Shown in pieces: positions 34,093 to 42,599 of a stretch of 64,000 bases of DNA (position 1 is the first letter of the stretch; every line of letters begins with the position of its first letter). The DNA is from Chloroflexota bacterium (GTDB taxonomy: Bacteria; Chloroflexota; Anaerolineae; Anaerolineales; Anaerolineaceae). The stretch spans positions 62,001 to 126,000 of the forward strand of contig JAAYUC010000001.1 in assembly GCA_012517865.1 (NCBI GenBank), in the 5' to 3' direction. The translations under genes were made by a program, and so were the position numbers. The notes below the pieces were generated by a model, which made no database searches, was not told where the DNA came from, and saw nothing but the letters and a program-made list of their open reading frames with translations.

Positions 34093-34509
34093 ATGATGAC
34101 CACGATTAAAGGTAGTGAAAGCGGCGCGACCGTACGAAATCGATTATCCAAATCCATTGTTTTGGCAATCCGGCTGCTCATGCGGCAGCAGTCGCCGGAC
34201 GCCTTAAGTCGCGATTTGGCAGCATATGTTGTGCTGGCTTTGGAAAAAATCGCCGAATCGGTCGAGGTTAGCGCCAGCGCCTGGGAAAAACGCGATTACT
34301 GGCTTAAAGCGGATCGTTTTCGTCAGGAATGGGCGTGGTGTGAACGCAGCGCGAAGGCTTTGGCAAGCGCTCTGCGTTCGAATGACTGGACGGGCACGGC
34401 TCAGAGCCTGGCGGAAATCGGCCAGCGCCTGAGCGCAGTGGAAGTCAGCCAGAATAATCGGCTGGGAGAGCCCTGGAAAGGCGCGTGGGAGATTTTCCTC
34501 CGCCGTTAA
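34093..34509 (+). CDS. Uncharacterised helical protein, about 138 aa
   Basis: Start at ATG 34093 or 34096 (tandem ATG ATG; AGAGGA just upstream); the open frame extends left to 33790 but overlaps the RecA-like gene and lacks signals. 137-138 residues, Trp/Ala/Arg-rich, predicted all-helical (LSKSIVLAIRLLMRQQ; LKADRFRQEWAWCERSAKAL). No signal peptide, no recognised family. Divergent from the polymerase cassette across about 140 bp that carries the two operators, so it may belong to the same regulon. Confidence 0.6.
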   Translation: MMTTIKGSESGATVRNRLSKSIVLAIRLLMRQQSPDALSRDLAAYVVLALEKIAESVEVSASAWEKRDYWLKADRFRQEWAWCERSAKALASALRSNDWTGTAQSLAEIGQRLSAVEVSQNNRLGEPWKGAWEIFLRR

Positions 34510-34581
34510 CCCTCCGGATTTTCGATGCACAGCAATTCGCGCTTAAACCGGGCAGGGGAGTAATTTTTTCCAAAAATTTCC

Positions 34582-34613
34582 GTTATGGTTGTGATAAGTA
34601 TCATTATCATAAC
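34582..34613. repeat. AT-rich inverted repeat, Fur-box-like
   Basis: GTTATG...CATAAC encloses TGATAAGTATCATTATCA (34592-34609). Reverse strand reads GATAATGATACTTATC, close to Fur hexamer arrays (GATAAT GATA). No gene starts nearby, so it could equally be a plain hairpin after the 34509 stop. Confidence 0.35.
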
Positions 34614-34686
34614 CTAATACGCTTCAATAAAAAAATCTGGGGCGGTGTATAAGGGCCTACGGCACAGCCCTGTTATGTTTTATTGC

Positions 34687-34752
34687 GTCACACTCCGCGC
34701 GCCGCGAAACACAAATGCAACGAGGCCGTTTGCGTTCTAAGTTCGGTGTGAC
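34687..34752. ncRNA. Possible structured RNA or repeat element
   Basis: GTCACAC at 34687-34693 can pair with GTGTGAC at 34746-34752; between them GCAACG (from 34717) can pair with CGTTTGC allowing one bulge, giving a 66-nt two-stem structure. No promoter or terminator identified. Speculative. Confidence 0.2.
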
Positions 34753-35077
34753 TTCCTCTTGAAAAATCAATAAACGGAATTTGTCCTGACAGATAGAGGG
34801 TAATTCCAAGCCTCAGGCAATACCTGGCGGCTGCACAGGCTGTAGATGCCGTGTTCTCGCGCGGCGCGCGGCTTCCCCGTGCAAAGCCAGCGAAAAAGCA
34901 GGCCGCCCCCCCGTGCGTCGAAAAAACCGTAGCTTTGGTATGCCAAAAGGGCTTGGATAAAAGATAATCTTAATGAGAAACGAGTGAATTAGCAATACTA
35001 TGCGAAACACTAAAGAAATAAGGCTGTATTTTATTAATTAAATACGAATTTATCAAAACCATCACCGCGAATAGCTG

Positions 35078-35083
35078 TATAAT
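35078..35083 (+). promoter_or_regulatory. -10 element, leaderless recombinase start
   Basis: TATAAT ends 7 nt before the ATG at 35091 and no ribosome site intervenes; the transcript probably begins at the start codon. Confidence 0.55.
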
Positions 35084-35090
35084 TAGTGGT

Positions 35091-36068
35091 ATGGAAAGAT
35101 CAGAAACAATCAGCCAGGCCATCTCCCGCTACCTCGCCTCTGTGCGCCTTTCTCGCAGCGCGAACACCGCCCGCACCTATGCCAACGCGATGTCCGTTTT
35201 CAGCCAGGTTCAATGCGGTCACAAGCTGGATGTGGATAGCCTGCCAATCTCTGAATTGACAGAAGAACCGGTGATTTGGGTCATCCGGGCCCTGAAAGAT
35301 ATGTCGCCATCCACCGAGCAGTGCTACCTCACGGCTGTCGTCGGTTTCTACGAATTTCTTGCCGGTGAAAACCTGGCCCCAATTAACCTCCCCCGCGTGC
35401 GGCTGCTAATTAAACAGCGGGCGCGCAAACCCGGCATCCGCCTCCCCCAGTTTCCAAAATCCGCGATTGAAAAGGTGTTGGAATATGTGTCCGACCTGAG
35501 CGCCGCGGATAACAAGGATGCCAACGCGCAATTAATCAACCTGCGCGACAAAGCTTTCCTGCTCACGCTGGCCGATACCGGACTGCGAGTGCACGAGGCC
35601 TGTAATTTGCGCCGCGGGGATATCGATTGGGATGAGTACCGGGCGGTCATTATCGGCAAAGGCAATCGTGAGGCCGTTCTGCGGTTTTCCAGGCGCAGCC
35701 TGCAGGCTATCAAAGAATATCTGCGCCTGCGCGCTGAACTTGACGGCGCCAGCGGAAAAGCCCTGGCTTCTCTCCCTGTTTTTGCCCGTCATGATAAGGG
35801 CAGCGGAAAAAAAGTTAAACCAATATCAACCACAACCGGCCGCGCGATTGTGCAGCAGCGCGTCCGGGAAGCGGTTGGTCCCGAAGCGGTCGGCTCCATT
35901 ACGCCGCATTCCTTCAGGCATTACTTTGTCACGACGGTGCTGCTTGCGTCTGGCAACCTCAAACTCGCGCAGGAGCTGGCACGGCATCAAAACATCGCCG
36001 TCACCCAACGCTACAGCCACCTGAGCGACGCGGAGCTGGATAAAAAATATCTGGAAATCTTTGGATGA
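35091..36068 (+). CDS. Tyrosine recombinase, XerC/XerD-like
   Basis: 325 residues. N-terminal SAM-like core-binding domain (SRYLASVRLSRSANTARTYANA) and C-terminal catalytic domain. Catalytic residues: Arg in DTGLRVHEA, Lys in IGKGNREA, HxxR in PHSFRHYF, second His in ELARHQN, and Tyr in TQRYSH. Size and simplicity fit either chromosome dimer resolution (XerC/D) or a small integrase. No phage or plasmid genes or att repeats are visible; the AT-rich upstream stretch and the neighbouring cassette leave an accessory-element role open. Predicted leaderless mRNA. Confidence 0.88.
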   Translation: MERSETISQAISRYLASVRLSRSANTARTYANAMSVFSQVQCGHKLDVDSLPISELTEEPVIWVIRALKDMSPSTEQCYLTAVVGFYEFLAGENLAPINLPRVRLLIKQRARKPGIRLPQFPKSAIEKVLEYVSDLSAADNKDANAQLINLRDKAFLLTLADTGLRVHEACNLRRGDIDWDEYRAVIIGKGNREAVLRFSRRSLQAIKEYLRLRAELDGASGKALASLPVFARHDKGSGKKVKPISTTTGRAIVQQRVREAVGPEAVGSITPHSFRHYFVTTVLLASGNLKLAQELARHQNIAVTQRYSHLSDAELDKKYLEIFG

Positions 36069-36118
36069 GCATCTTGGTGGTATCATAATTGCCGACAACC
36101 AAATTTGGAGTTTGGCAA

Positions 36119-38245
36119 TTGGAACCTAACCTCGAATATCGGATAAACTCTCACCCAATCTTACCGATTAAGCCAGAGCCTTACCTTACTTTTTATTGGA
36201 AAAACCAGGAATTCCACGCAAAACCCAATGAGATGATTTCCTCGGCGCTTTTCGCCAATGGAATTCATATCTTTGGCCATCATCCAAAAGACAGCGCTCC
36301 CCAGGGCATTTTTTGCGCCAACGGACAGTGTTCACAGTGCATGGTCATCGCGGATGGACTGCCTGTGAAGGCGTGCATGACTCCTGTCAGGTCTGGGATG
36401 CGGGTTTTCCCTGCAGAAGGACTGCCAACGCTTCCGGATGTGCCGGCAGCAGCAGTTGAGTACGGTCCGACTCCCCGGAAACAGGTGGAGGTCCTGATTA
36501 TCGGCGGCGGTCCTGCCGGGCTTTCGGCGGCGCAGGAACTGGGAAAAGCCGGCGTCAGCGTCCTGCTTGTGGATGATAAAGACCATCTGGGCGGAAAGCT
36601 TGTTTTGCAGACGCACCGCTTTTTTGGCTCCTCCGAAGCCGTGTTCGCGGGGACCCGCGGTATTGATATCGCGAAGAAGCTTGAGGCGCAGGCCTGCTCT
36701 TTTGCAAACGTGGAAATATGGAGACGCAGCACCGCGCTGGCTATTTTTGAGGACCAGAGCGTGGGGATTCTGCGGGAAGGAAGCAGTTACGCGCTGGTTT
36801 ACCCGCAGGTCTTGTTGGTCGCCTCGGGCGCGCGAGAACGCGGCCTGGCCTTTCCGGGCAACACCCTGCCTGGGGTTTACGGCGCCGGCGCTTTTCAGAC
36901 CCTGGTCAACCGCGACCTGATACGTCCCTGCAAGAATCTTTACATCGTTGGCGGGGGAAATGTCGGATTGATTGCGGGCTACCATGCCATCCAGGCGGGC
37001 ATCCATGTTGCCGGACTCGTAGAAGCGGCTCCTGCTTGTGGCGGGTATCGGGTGCATCTTGACAAACTTGTGCGCTCGGGTGTGCCGGTATTCACTTCGC
37101 ATACCGTGGTGGAAGCTCTGGGCGCGGAGCATGTTGAAAAAATCCGCGTTGCCAGGGTCGACGATAACTTCAGACCAATAGCATCCACCATGCGGGAATA
37201 TGCCTGCGATACCGTCCTAATCGCGGTCGGCCTGGACCCTGTAAATGAGTTCATCAAAAAGGCTGAAGAAGTCGGACTGCCGGTATATGCCGCCGGCGAT
37301 GCTCGCGAAATCGCGGAAGCTTCGGCTGCGATTTTTTCCGGCCGTATTGCCGGCGAGCAAATCGCGGAGAGGTTGGGGAAAAGCCAGACGCAAGTGCCAG
37401 CTGAATGGCTTCAGCTGGAAAATATCCTGAAATCCAAGCCCGGAGAGCTGCGCGAAGAACAGCTGCCCAGGGCGGCTGAAGGCGTTTTTCCGGTACTGCA
37501 CTGCAACCAGGAAATCCCTTGCGACCCCTGCACGACAATTTGCCCAAAGCACTTAATTCAAATTGATGGGCAGGATATTCGCGCGCTGCCCCGCTTTTTG
37601 CGGAGTGAAGCCGAAGCCTGCATCGGCTGTTTGCGCTGCGTGTCTATTTGCCCGGGGCTCGCCATCACGCTGGTCGATTTCCGCAAGCGCTCCGGGACCG
37701 CGCTGGTTTCCCTGCCTTACGAACAGGAGGCGGAGCATCTAAAGCCCGGCGATTTAATCACCGTGACAGATACCAGCGGCGCGGCGTTGTGTTCTCTTCC
37801 TGTTCAGAACATTCGAAAGCTGGCGGGTTTTAGCGGCACGCAGATTGTCAGCGTGGAAGCTCCGGCCGAGATAGCCGCGAAAATCGCGGGGCTGCGTCTG
37901 ATCTCCTCCACCGAACCTCTGAAAACATTCGACGGAACAGGTGAATTCACCCCGGACCTGGCGGATAACGCGTATGTCTGTCGCTGTGAGAGAGTTACCG
38001 CCGGGGAAATCCGCGCGCTGATTCGCTCTGGCATAAGGGATATCAATCAAATCAAGGCAATTTTGCGGGTCAGTATGGGCGCCTGCGGAGGTAAAACCTG
38101 CCTGAACATAGTCAAGCGCATGTACCAACAGGAAGGAATATCGCTTTCGGAGGTCACAGAACCGCCGATACGGCCGGTTTTCGTGGAGATGCCAATTTCC
38201 CTGCTCGCGAATGTTCCAGGCCGCCCGAGTGGAGGTGAGGAATGA
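36119..38245 (+). CDS. FAD/Fe-S oxidoreductase, sarcosine-oxidase-alpha / HcnAB-like
   Basis: Start at TTG 36119, with GGAG 8 nt upstream; an upstream in-frame TTG at 36089 lacks a site. 708 residues. Domains in order: plant-type [2Fe-2S] (CANGQCSQC...KAC), FAD-binding GGGPAGLSAAQEL, a second nucleotide loop VGGGNVGLIAG, two [4Fe-4S]-type clusters (CDPCTTICP and CIGCLRCVSICP), and a C-terminal BFD-like [2Fe-2S] (VCRCERVT...CGGKTC). This arrangement is that of large subunits of amine/imino-acid dehydrogenases (HcnA-HcnB fused, proline or hydroxyproline dehydrogenase). It passes electrons from the DAO-type partner encoded next (ATGA overlap). Confidence 0.85.
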   Translation: MEPNLEYRINSHPILPIKPEPYLTFYWKNQEFHAKPNEMISSALFANGIHIFGHHPKDSAPQGIFCANGQCSQCMVIADGLPVKACMTPVRSGMRVFPAEGLPTLPDVPAAAVEYGPTPRKQVEVLIIGGGPAGLSAAQELGKAGVSVLLVDDKDHLGGKLVLQTHRFFGSSEAVFAGTRGIDIAKKLEAQACSFANVEIWRRSTALAIFEDQSVGILREGSSYALVYPQVLLVASGARERGLAFPGNTLPGVYGAGAFQTLVNRDLIRPCKNLYIVGGGNVGLIAGYHAIQAGIHVAGLVEAAPACGGYRVHLDKLVRSGVPVFTSHTVVEALGAEHVEKIRVARVDDNFRPIASTMREYACDTVLIAVGLDPVNEFIKKAEEVGLPVYAAGDAREIAEASAAIFSGRIAGEQIAERLGKSQTQVPAEWLQLENILKSKPGELREEQLPRAAEGVFPVLHCNQEIPCDPCTTICPKHLIQIDGQDIRALPRFLRSEAEACIGCLRCVSICPGLAITLVDFRKRSGTALVSLPYEQEAEHLKPGDLITVTDTSGAALCSLPVQNIRKLAGFSGTQIVSVEAPAEIAAKIAGLRLISSTEPLKTFDGTGEFTPDLADNAYVCRCERVTAGEIRALIRSGIRDINQIKAILRVSMGACGGKTCLNIVKRMYQQEGISLSEVTEPPIRPVFVEMPISLLANVPGRPSGGEE

Positions 38246-39402
38246 GCCACCTCCCCGCGTACGATGTGATTATCGCGGGTGCCGGTTCCATTGGCACACC
38301 AACCGCATTTTATCTGGCCCGGGCCGGCCTGAGCGTTCTGGTCCTGGAAGCTCTCCCAAGCGTCGGGCAGGCGTCTAATAAACACGCCATTGGCGGCGTC
38401 CGCGCCACGCATTCAGATGTTTCAAAAATATATCTATGCGCAGAGAGCATTAAAGTTTTGTCCACCTGGCGGGAAATTTACGGCGATGACATTGAGTGGC
38501 GCGCAGGAGGATATTGTTTTGTCGCCTACGAACAGCAGGTAAAGAAGACCTTGCAGGATTTGTTGGCATGCCAAAAATCTTTTGGCCTCAACATTGGTTG
38601 GCTGGAAGCCGAAGGTATCCGCGCCATAATCCCTGATATCCAAATGGAAGGACTCTTAGGCGGAACTTTTTCTCCGGAAGACGGCTCCGCTTCGCCCATG
38701 AAAACCTGTTTTGCTTTTTACAGGCACGCGAAGGAAGCAGGAGCTGAATTCCACTTTAACGAGCCGGTAATACAGATCGGAACAGGCAGCGGTCAGATTC
38801 AAAGCGTGACGACGGCGCAGGGAACTTACGCCTGCAAGTATTTAATCAACGCCGCCGGCTCCTGGGCCGCGGATATTTCAAATCTGGTCGGTATTCCGCT
38901 GCCGGTAAAACCTGAAGCCCATGAAGCCGGCATTACTGAACCGGTTCAACCAATGTTTTCCCCGATGATTGTGGACATCCGCCCAAGGGAAGGCTCGAGC
39001 AATTTTTACTTTTACCAACACCCGACGGGCAAGATAATTTTCTGTCTTACCCCCAACCCGCCCATCCTGGGAAATTACTGTCAGGATACCAGTGCATTCC
39101 TGCCGTTGGCTTCCCAGCGATTGATTGAGCTGATGCCGAAGTTGATGAATTTGCGGGTTCGGCGCACCTGGCGCGGCACCTACCCTATCACTCCCGACGG
39201 TCTGCCAATTTTTGGCAGAACTGAGGCTTTGGATGGATATCTCTTAGCCGCCGGCGTTTGCGGGCAGGGTTATATGCTGGGTCCGGGTGTGGGTATGCTG
39301 CTGACGCACTTAATCGAGGGTCGTTTGAACGCCGCGGAGGAAGAATGCCTGCGCGCTTTGCGGTTGGATAGATCTTTTACAAGCGCGGAAAAGCTGAAAT
39401 AA
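38242..39402 (+). CDS. DAO-family FAD oxidoreductase, sarcosine-oxidase-beta / HcnC-like
   Basis: 386 residues. N-terminal Rossmann loop IIAGAGSIGTPTAFYLARAG, then a DAO-type fold with AGGYCFVA, NAAGSWAADISNLVG, and C-terminal ITPDGLPIFG...GVCGQGYMLGPGVG. It would oxidise an N-methyl or cyclic amino acid, giving electrons to the preceding Fe-S flavoprotein, with which it overlaps by 4 bp. The substrate (sarcosine, proline, hydroxyproline, glycine) cannot be told from sequence alone. Confidence 0.85.
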   Translation: MSHLPAYDVIIAGAGSIGTPTAFYLARAGLSVLVLEALPSVGQASNKHAIGGVRATHSDVSKIYLCAESIKVLSTWREIYGDDIEWRAGGYCFVAYEQQVKKTLQDLLACQKSFGLNIGWLEAEGIRAIIPDIQMEGLLGGTFSPEDGSASPMKTCFAFYRHAKEAGAEFHFNEPVIQIGTGSGQIQSVTTAQGTYACKYLINAAGSWAADISNLVGIPLPVKPEAHEAGITEPVQPMFSPMIVDIRPREGSSNFYFYQHPTGKIIFCLTPNPPILGNYCQDTSAFLPLASQRLIELMPKLMNLRVRRTWRGTYPITPDGLPIFGRTEALDGYLLAAGVCGQGYMLGPGVGMLLTHLIEGRLNAAEEECLRALRLDRSFTSAEKLK

Positions 39403-39436
39403 ATTTTTGGTTTTATGGCATACTTTGCTTAACACC

Positions 39437-41635
39437 ATGGATTTCGAAAAAGTATTTCATAAATTTCCAGCCGCGTACACCAGCGCGGACATCGACCTGA
39501 TTAAATCAGCGTACGTGATGGCCGAAGAAGCTCACCGCGGCCAAAAACGCGCCTCCGGGGTGCCGTACATTTCTCACTGCGTCGGCGTGGCGAATATCCT
39601 GCTGGATATCGAAGTCGCGCCCAGTTTGGTGGTGGCCGGCCTGCTGCACGACGTTGTGCTGGATACAGCGGTCACGCTGGACCAGATACGCGAAAAGTTT
39701 GGCGACACAATCGCGAAATTCGTGGAAGACCTCACAATGATCACCAGTCTGCCGCAGGTTTCCCGTGGAGATCAACATCCCGAGGAAATCACCGGCCCGC
39801 TGCTGCCAGATCTTGCAACAGACAGCCGCAAAGCGGACTACGTAATGGAAACCTTGCGGAAGCTGCTGCTCGCGATTGGCAGCGATTTCCGCGTCATCAT
39901 CGTCAAGCTGGCAGACCGACTGCATAACATGCGCACGCTCAAGGATATGCCTCCCGAGCGTCAAAAGCGCATCGCTGAAGATACTCTCGAGATTTACGCT
40001 CCCTTGGCCAACCGCCTTGGCATCTGGCAAATCAAATGGGAACTGGAAGACCTGGCCTTCCGGTATGTAAATCCCGAAGAGTACAACAAAATTGCGGAAA
40101 AGCTGGCCACCCAAAGAATTAAACGCCAGGAAGAAATCAATGCCATCATCGCCAACCTGACCAGCCTGCTCGAAAAATCTGAGGTAAAGGCCGTCATTAC
40201 CGGCAGACCCAAGCACATTTACTCCATTTACCGAAAAATGCAGCGCAAGGACGGGAATTTTGACGCCATCCGCGATTTGCGGGCTGTGCGCATCCTTGTG
40301 GATGACGTTGAAACCTGCTACAAAGTGCTTGGAATCATGCACATGCATTTTACGTACATCCCAGGCGAATTCGATGACTATATCGCTGCCAAAAAGCCGA
40401 ATAACTATCAATCCCTCCATACAACGGTGATTTACAAGGATGGAAAGCCGCTCGAAATCCAAATACGGACGCATGAGATGCACCGCAACGCGGAATTCGG
40501 CGTCGCAGCACATTGGCGATATAAAGAGAAATCCGGGCTAATCAGTGATGATTACGAACAGAAGGTCAGTCTGATTCGCAACCTGCTCTCCTGGAGTCAG
40601 GAAGTCGAGGAAGATTCGGATGAGACAGGTGTGCTGCCGGCTGACCTTTTTGGCGACCGAGTCTATGTGATTACCCCCAAAGGCGATGTGATTGACCTGC
40701 CTTCCGGTTCCACCCCGATTGATTTTGCCTACATGGTCCACACGAATGTAGGCCACCGCTGCCGGGGAGCGAAAGTCAACGGAAAACTGGTACCACTGGA
40801 TTATCAACTCCAAACCGGCGATAAAATCGAAATCCTGACAGCCAACCGCGGAGGTCCAAGCCGGGACTGGCTGAATCCCAGTCTGGGATTGGTAAAAAGC
40901 GCCCGTACGCGCTCAAAAATCAAACAATGGTTCAAGCAGCAGGACCGCGAACAGAACCTTGAGCATGGAAAACTCTTGATCGAGAAGGAGTTCAAACGAC
41001 TCGGCATCGGTCAGATTGATTTGCTTGAATTCCTGGATTACTTCCACGTTCGCACCCTCGATGACCTGTATGTTGGCATTGGCTGCGGGGATATCCCGAT
41101 AGGCAGGCTGGTTAATCGCATCGCGGAAACCCAGCACGCTCCGGAAACTGAGACCATTGAACTGGTTCCCACTATTCCAAGCAAGGCAAAACCAGGCGAT
41201 ACCGTCATCGTGATGGGGTTAAAAGGTCTGGCAACCACCATGGCGCGCTGCTGTAATCCGATGCCAGGGGACGAAATCATCGGTTACATTACCAGAGGGC
41301 GCGGGGCCACCATTCATCGTTCAGATTGCCCGAATGTGCTGCGGGTTATCGATAAAGAGCGTCTGGTTAAAGTGGACTGGGGGACTGAAGAAAAGACCTT
41401 CCCGATTCCGCTGCAAATCAAAGCTTACGATCGGCAGGGATTAATGACGGATATTTCCGCCATCATTTCAAGCGAACCAGTAAGGTTGATTGACTTATCA
41501 CTGAACAACCGGCAAAACCTGGTGGTTATCAACCTTGTCCTCGAAATCAGCGGCATCAGCCAATTAAGCCGACTGTTGGCGCGACTGGAAAACCTGCCCA
41601 ATGTTATTCAGGCAATCCGCGTCCGACCGGGTTGA
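39437..41635 (+). CDS. rel: (p)ppGpp synthetase, Rel family with RelA-like features
   Basis: Start at ATG 39437, where homology begins; no ribosome site. 732 residues: HD hydrolase domain, synthetase domain, TGS (VYVITPKGDVIDLPSGSTPID), conserved Cys (RCCNPMPGDEI) and C-terminal ACT. The HDxxED motif reads H71-D-V-V-L-D76 (Glu to Leu), and the synthetase loop near residue 311 reads EFDD, the acidic EXDD of proteobacterial monofunctional RelA, not the RXKD of bifunctional Rel. EIQIRT is intact. So synthesis of the alarmone is expected and hydrolysis doubtful. Located between the amine dehydrogenase and small-protein genes. Confidence 0.93.
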   Translation: MDFEKVFHKFPAAYTSADIDLIKSAYVMAEEAHRGQKRASGVPYISHCVGVANILLDIEVAPSLVVAGLLHDVVLDTAVTLDQIREKFGDTIAKFVEDLTMITSLPQVSRGDQHPEEITGPLLPDLATDSRKADYVMETLRKLLLAIGSDFRVIIVKLADRLHNMRTLKDMPPERQKRIAEDTLEIYAPLANRLGIWQIKWELEDLAFRYVNPEEYNKIAEKLATQRIKRQEEINAIIANLTSLLEKSEVKAVITGRPKHIYSIYRKMQRKDGNFDAIRDLRAVRILVDDVETCYKVLGIMHMHFTYIPGEFDDYIAAKKPNNYQSLHTTVIYKDGKPLEIQIRTHEMHRNAEFGVAAHWRYKEKSGLISDDYEQKVSLIRNLLSWSQEVEEDSDETGVLPADLFGDRVYVITPKGDVIDLPSGSTPIDFAYMVHTNVGHRCRGAKVNGKLVPLDYQLQTGDKIEILTANRGGPSRDWLNPSLGLVKSARTRSKIKQWFKQQDREQNLEHGKLLIEKEFKRLGIGQIDLLEFLDYFHVRTLDDLYVGIGCGDIPIGRLVNRIAETQHAPETETIELVPTIPSKAKPGDTVIVMGLKGLATTMARCCNPMPGDEIIGYITRGRGATIHRSDCPNVLRVIDKERLVKVDWGTEEKTFPIPLQIKAYDRQGLMTDISAIISSEPVRLIDLSLNNRQNLVVINLVLEISGISQLSRLLARLENLPNVIQAIRVRPG

Positions 41636-41715
41636 CATCTGGCTTACTTTACGCCTGCTTGACTCTAAGGTAAAATGCCATCCGAAATTAGCATTCCCAT
41701 CAAAAGGAGATTTTA

Positions 41716-41970
41716 ATGCCAAAAATTCGTTGCCACTATCTTGATTGTCTGTTTCTTGACGACCGTTATTGTTCTGCAGCAGCCATCGAGCTAAATCCCG
41801 ATACTGGCTGTCAGACCTATACCCCTGATGAGGAAGCGGAAATCGACAACTGGGAAGAAGAAGAATTGGATGATTGGGAAGCCATGGGAACGCCGGACGA
41901 CCTCAGCGTTGACTGGGACGACGACGATGAAGACGATGAGGACCTCGACGACGACGCGGATTCTTTCTAA
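41716..41970 (+). CDS. Small Cys-containing acidic protein, 84 aa
   Basis: 84 residues; AAAGGAG 7 nt before the ATG. The first 35 residues have four cysteines (positions 6, 11, 19, 32), a spacing suited to a zinc site, with text CHYLDCLFLDDRYCSAAAIE. The last 45 residues are almost all Asp/Glu and Trp, a highly acidic tail (WEEEELDDWEAMG; DDDDEDDEDLDDDADSF). No family recognised. The strong ribosome site and composition suggest a real, well-translated protein, perhaps RNA-polymerase or basic-protein binding; that is a guess. Confidence 0.65.
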   Translation: MPKIRCHYLDCLFLDDRYCSAAAIELNPDTGCQTYTPDEEAEIDNWEEEELDDWEAMGTPDDLSVDWDDDDEDDEDLDDDADSF

Positions 41971-42048
41971 GATTTTATTCCGTCAGTCTGATTAGTAGCC
42001 CGACCGGCGGCTGAAAATCGCCGGGCGGTCTGGAAAACGCAGGCTTTT

Positions 42049-42576
42049 ATGGATAATTTACAACCGATGATTGCGCTGAATATTTACCTCCTCCCTGGGT
42101 TTCGGCAGGAGATTCTGGACGAAGTCTTGTCCGGCTTATCCTCGCTTCCTGAGGAAGACCGGCGCGAGGTCATGTCTTCCGTGCGGGAAAATGTGAAAAT
42201 AAGCGGTTTTCGCAACCCATTCAGCGCCCCGAAAGCGGTTCTCATGCGCCGTATGGAGGCAGTTTTCTTCAAACAATCGCGTTTCGTGAAATCCATGCTA
42301 AAAGCCTGGGCGGCTGGGCAGGAACCATTACAAAACCCCGTGAAGGCGGTCATTGACACCCTGAATTTTCAACCCAATCCTCAGGCTCCTGATTACCCCG
42401 ACCCGGAAAACGCGTTCTTAACCGGCTGGCCCGAAAAAACGAGCTATCAAAAGATTGCTGACCTTATCCGCGCGCAGGAACCATCCCTCAATGCCAGCAC
42501 AGACACGTTGGCTCTGATGACTGTCTGGTTATCCGGTTGCCTGCCTGACCCAATTTCAGCCGGCGAAACTGCCTGA
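42049..42576 (+). CDS. Uncharacterised protein, 175 aa
   Basis: No family recognised. Soluble, no signal. N-terminal half: LPGFRQEILDEVLSGLSSLPEEDRREVMSSV, helical; Pro-rich middle; helical end with ASTDTLALMTVWLSGCLP. It lies upstream of the Asp23-nusB pair in the same direction (23 bp), so it may be in that operon. A small GC-rich hairpin (CCGGCG/CGCCGG, 42004-42024) precedes it. Confidence 0.6.
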   Translation: MDNLQPMIALNIYLLPGFRQEILDEVLSGLSSLPEEDRREVMSSVRENVKISGFRNPFSAPKAVLMRRMEAVFFKQSRFVKSMLKAWAAGQEPLQNPVKAVIDTLNFQPNPQAPDYPDPENAFLTGWPEKTSYQKIADLIRAQEPSLNASTDTLALMTVWLSGCLPDPISAGETA

Positions 42577-42599
42577 TCTGCCTAGTACTGGAGTAAAAC

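Larger units (their letters stand above)
34510..35090. other. 581-bp gene-free, structure-rich region
   Basis: No supported gene. It holds an AT-rich inverted repeat (34582-34613), a long-range GTCACAC/GTGTGAC pair (34687-34752), GGAATT/AATTCC (34776-34807), a small CAGG/CCTG hairpin near 34814-34826 and a GC-rich tract near 34857-34915. Base composition changes sharply from GC-rich to AT-rich after 34920. Could hold a small RNA or an intergenic repeat unit; nothing known was matched. Confidence 0.5.

Noticed and set aside
34813-35010. Leftward 65-codon frame in the gene-free region
   Set aside because: No ribosome site, an Arg/Pro-rich end typical of GC-rich noncoding DNA; at most part of an intergenic repeat.
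35091-36068. Integrated mobile element bounded by att repeats
   Set aside because: No direct repeats or further mobility genes were found near the recombinase; a housekeeping Xer role is equally likely.
39506-40513. Leftward 335-codon frame across rel
   Set aside because: Antisense shadow of a strongly conserved gene; Cys/His-rich random composition and no start signal.
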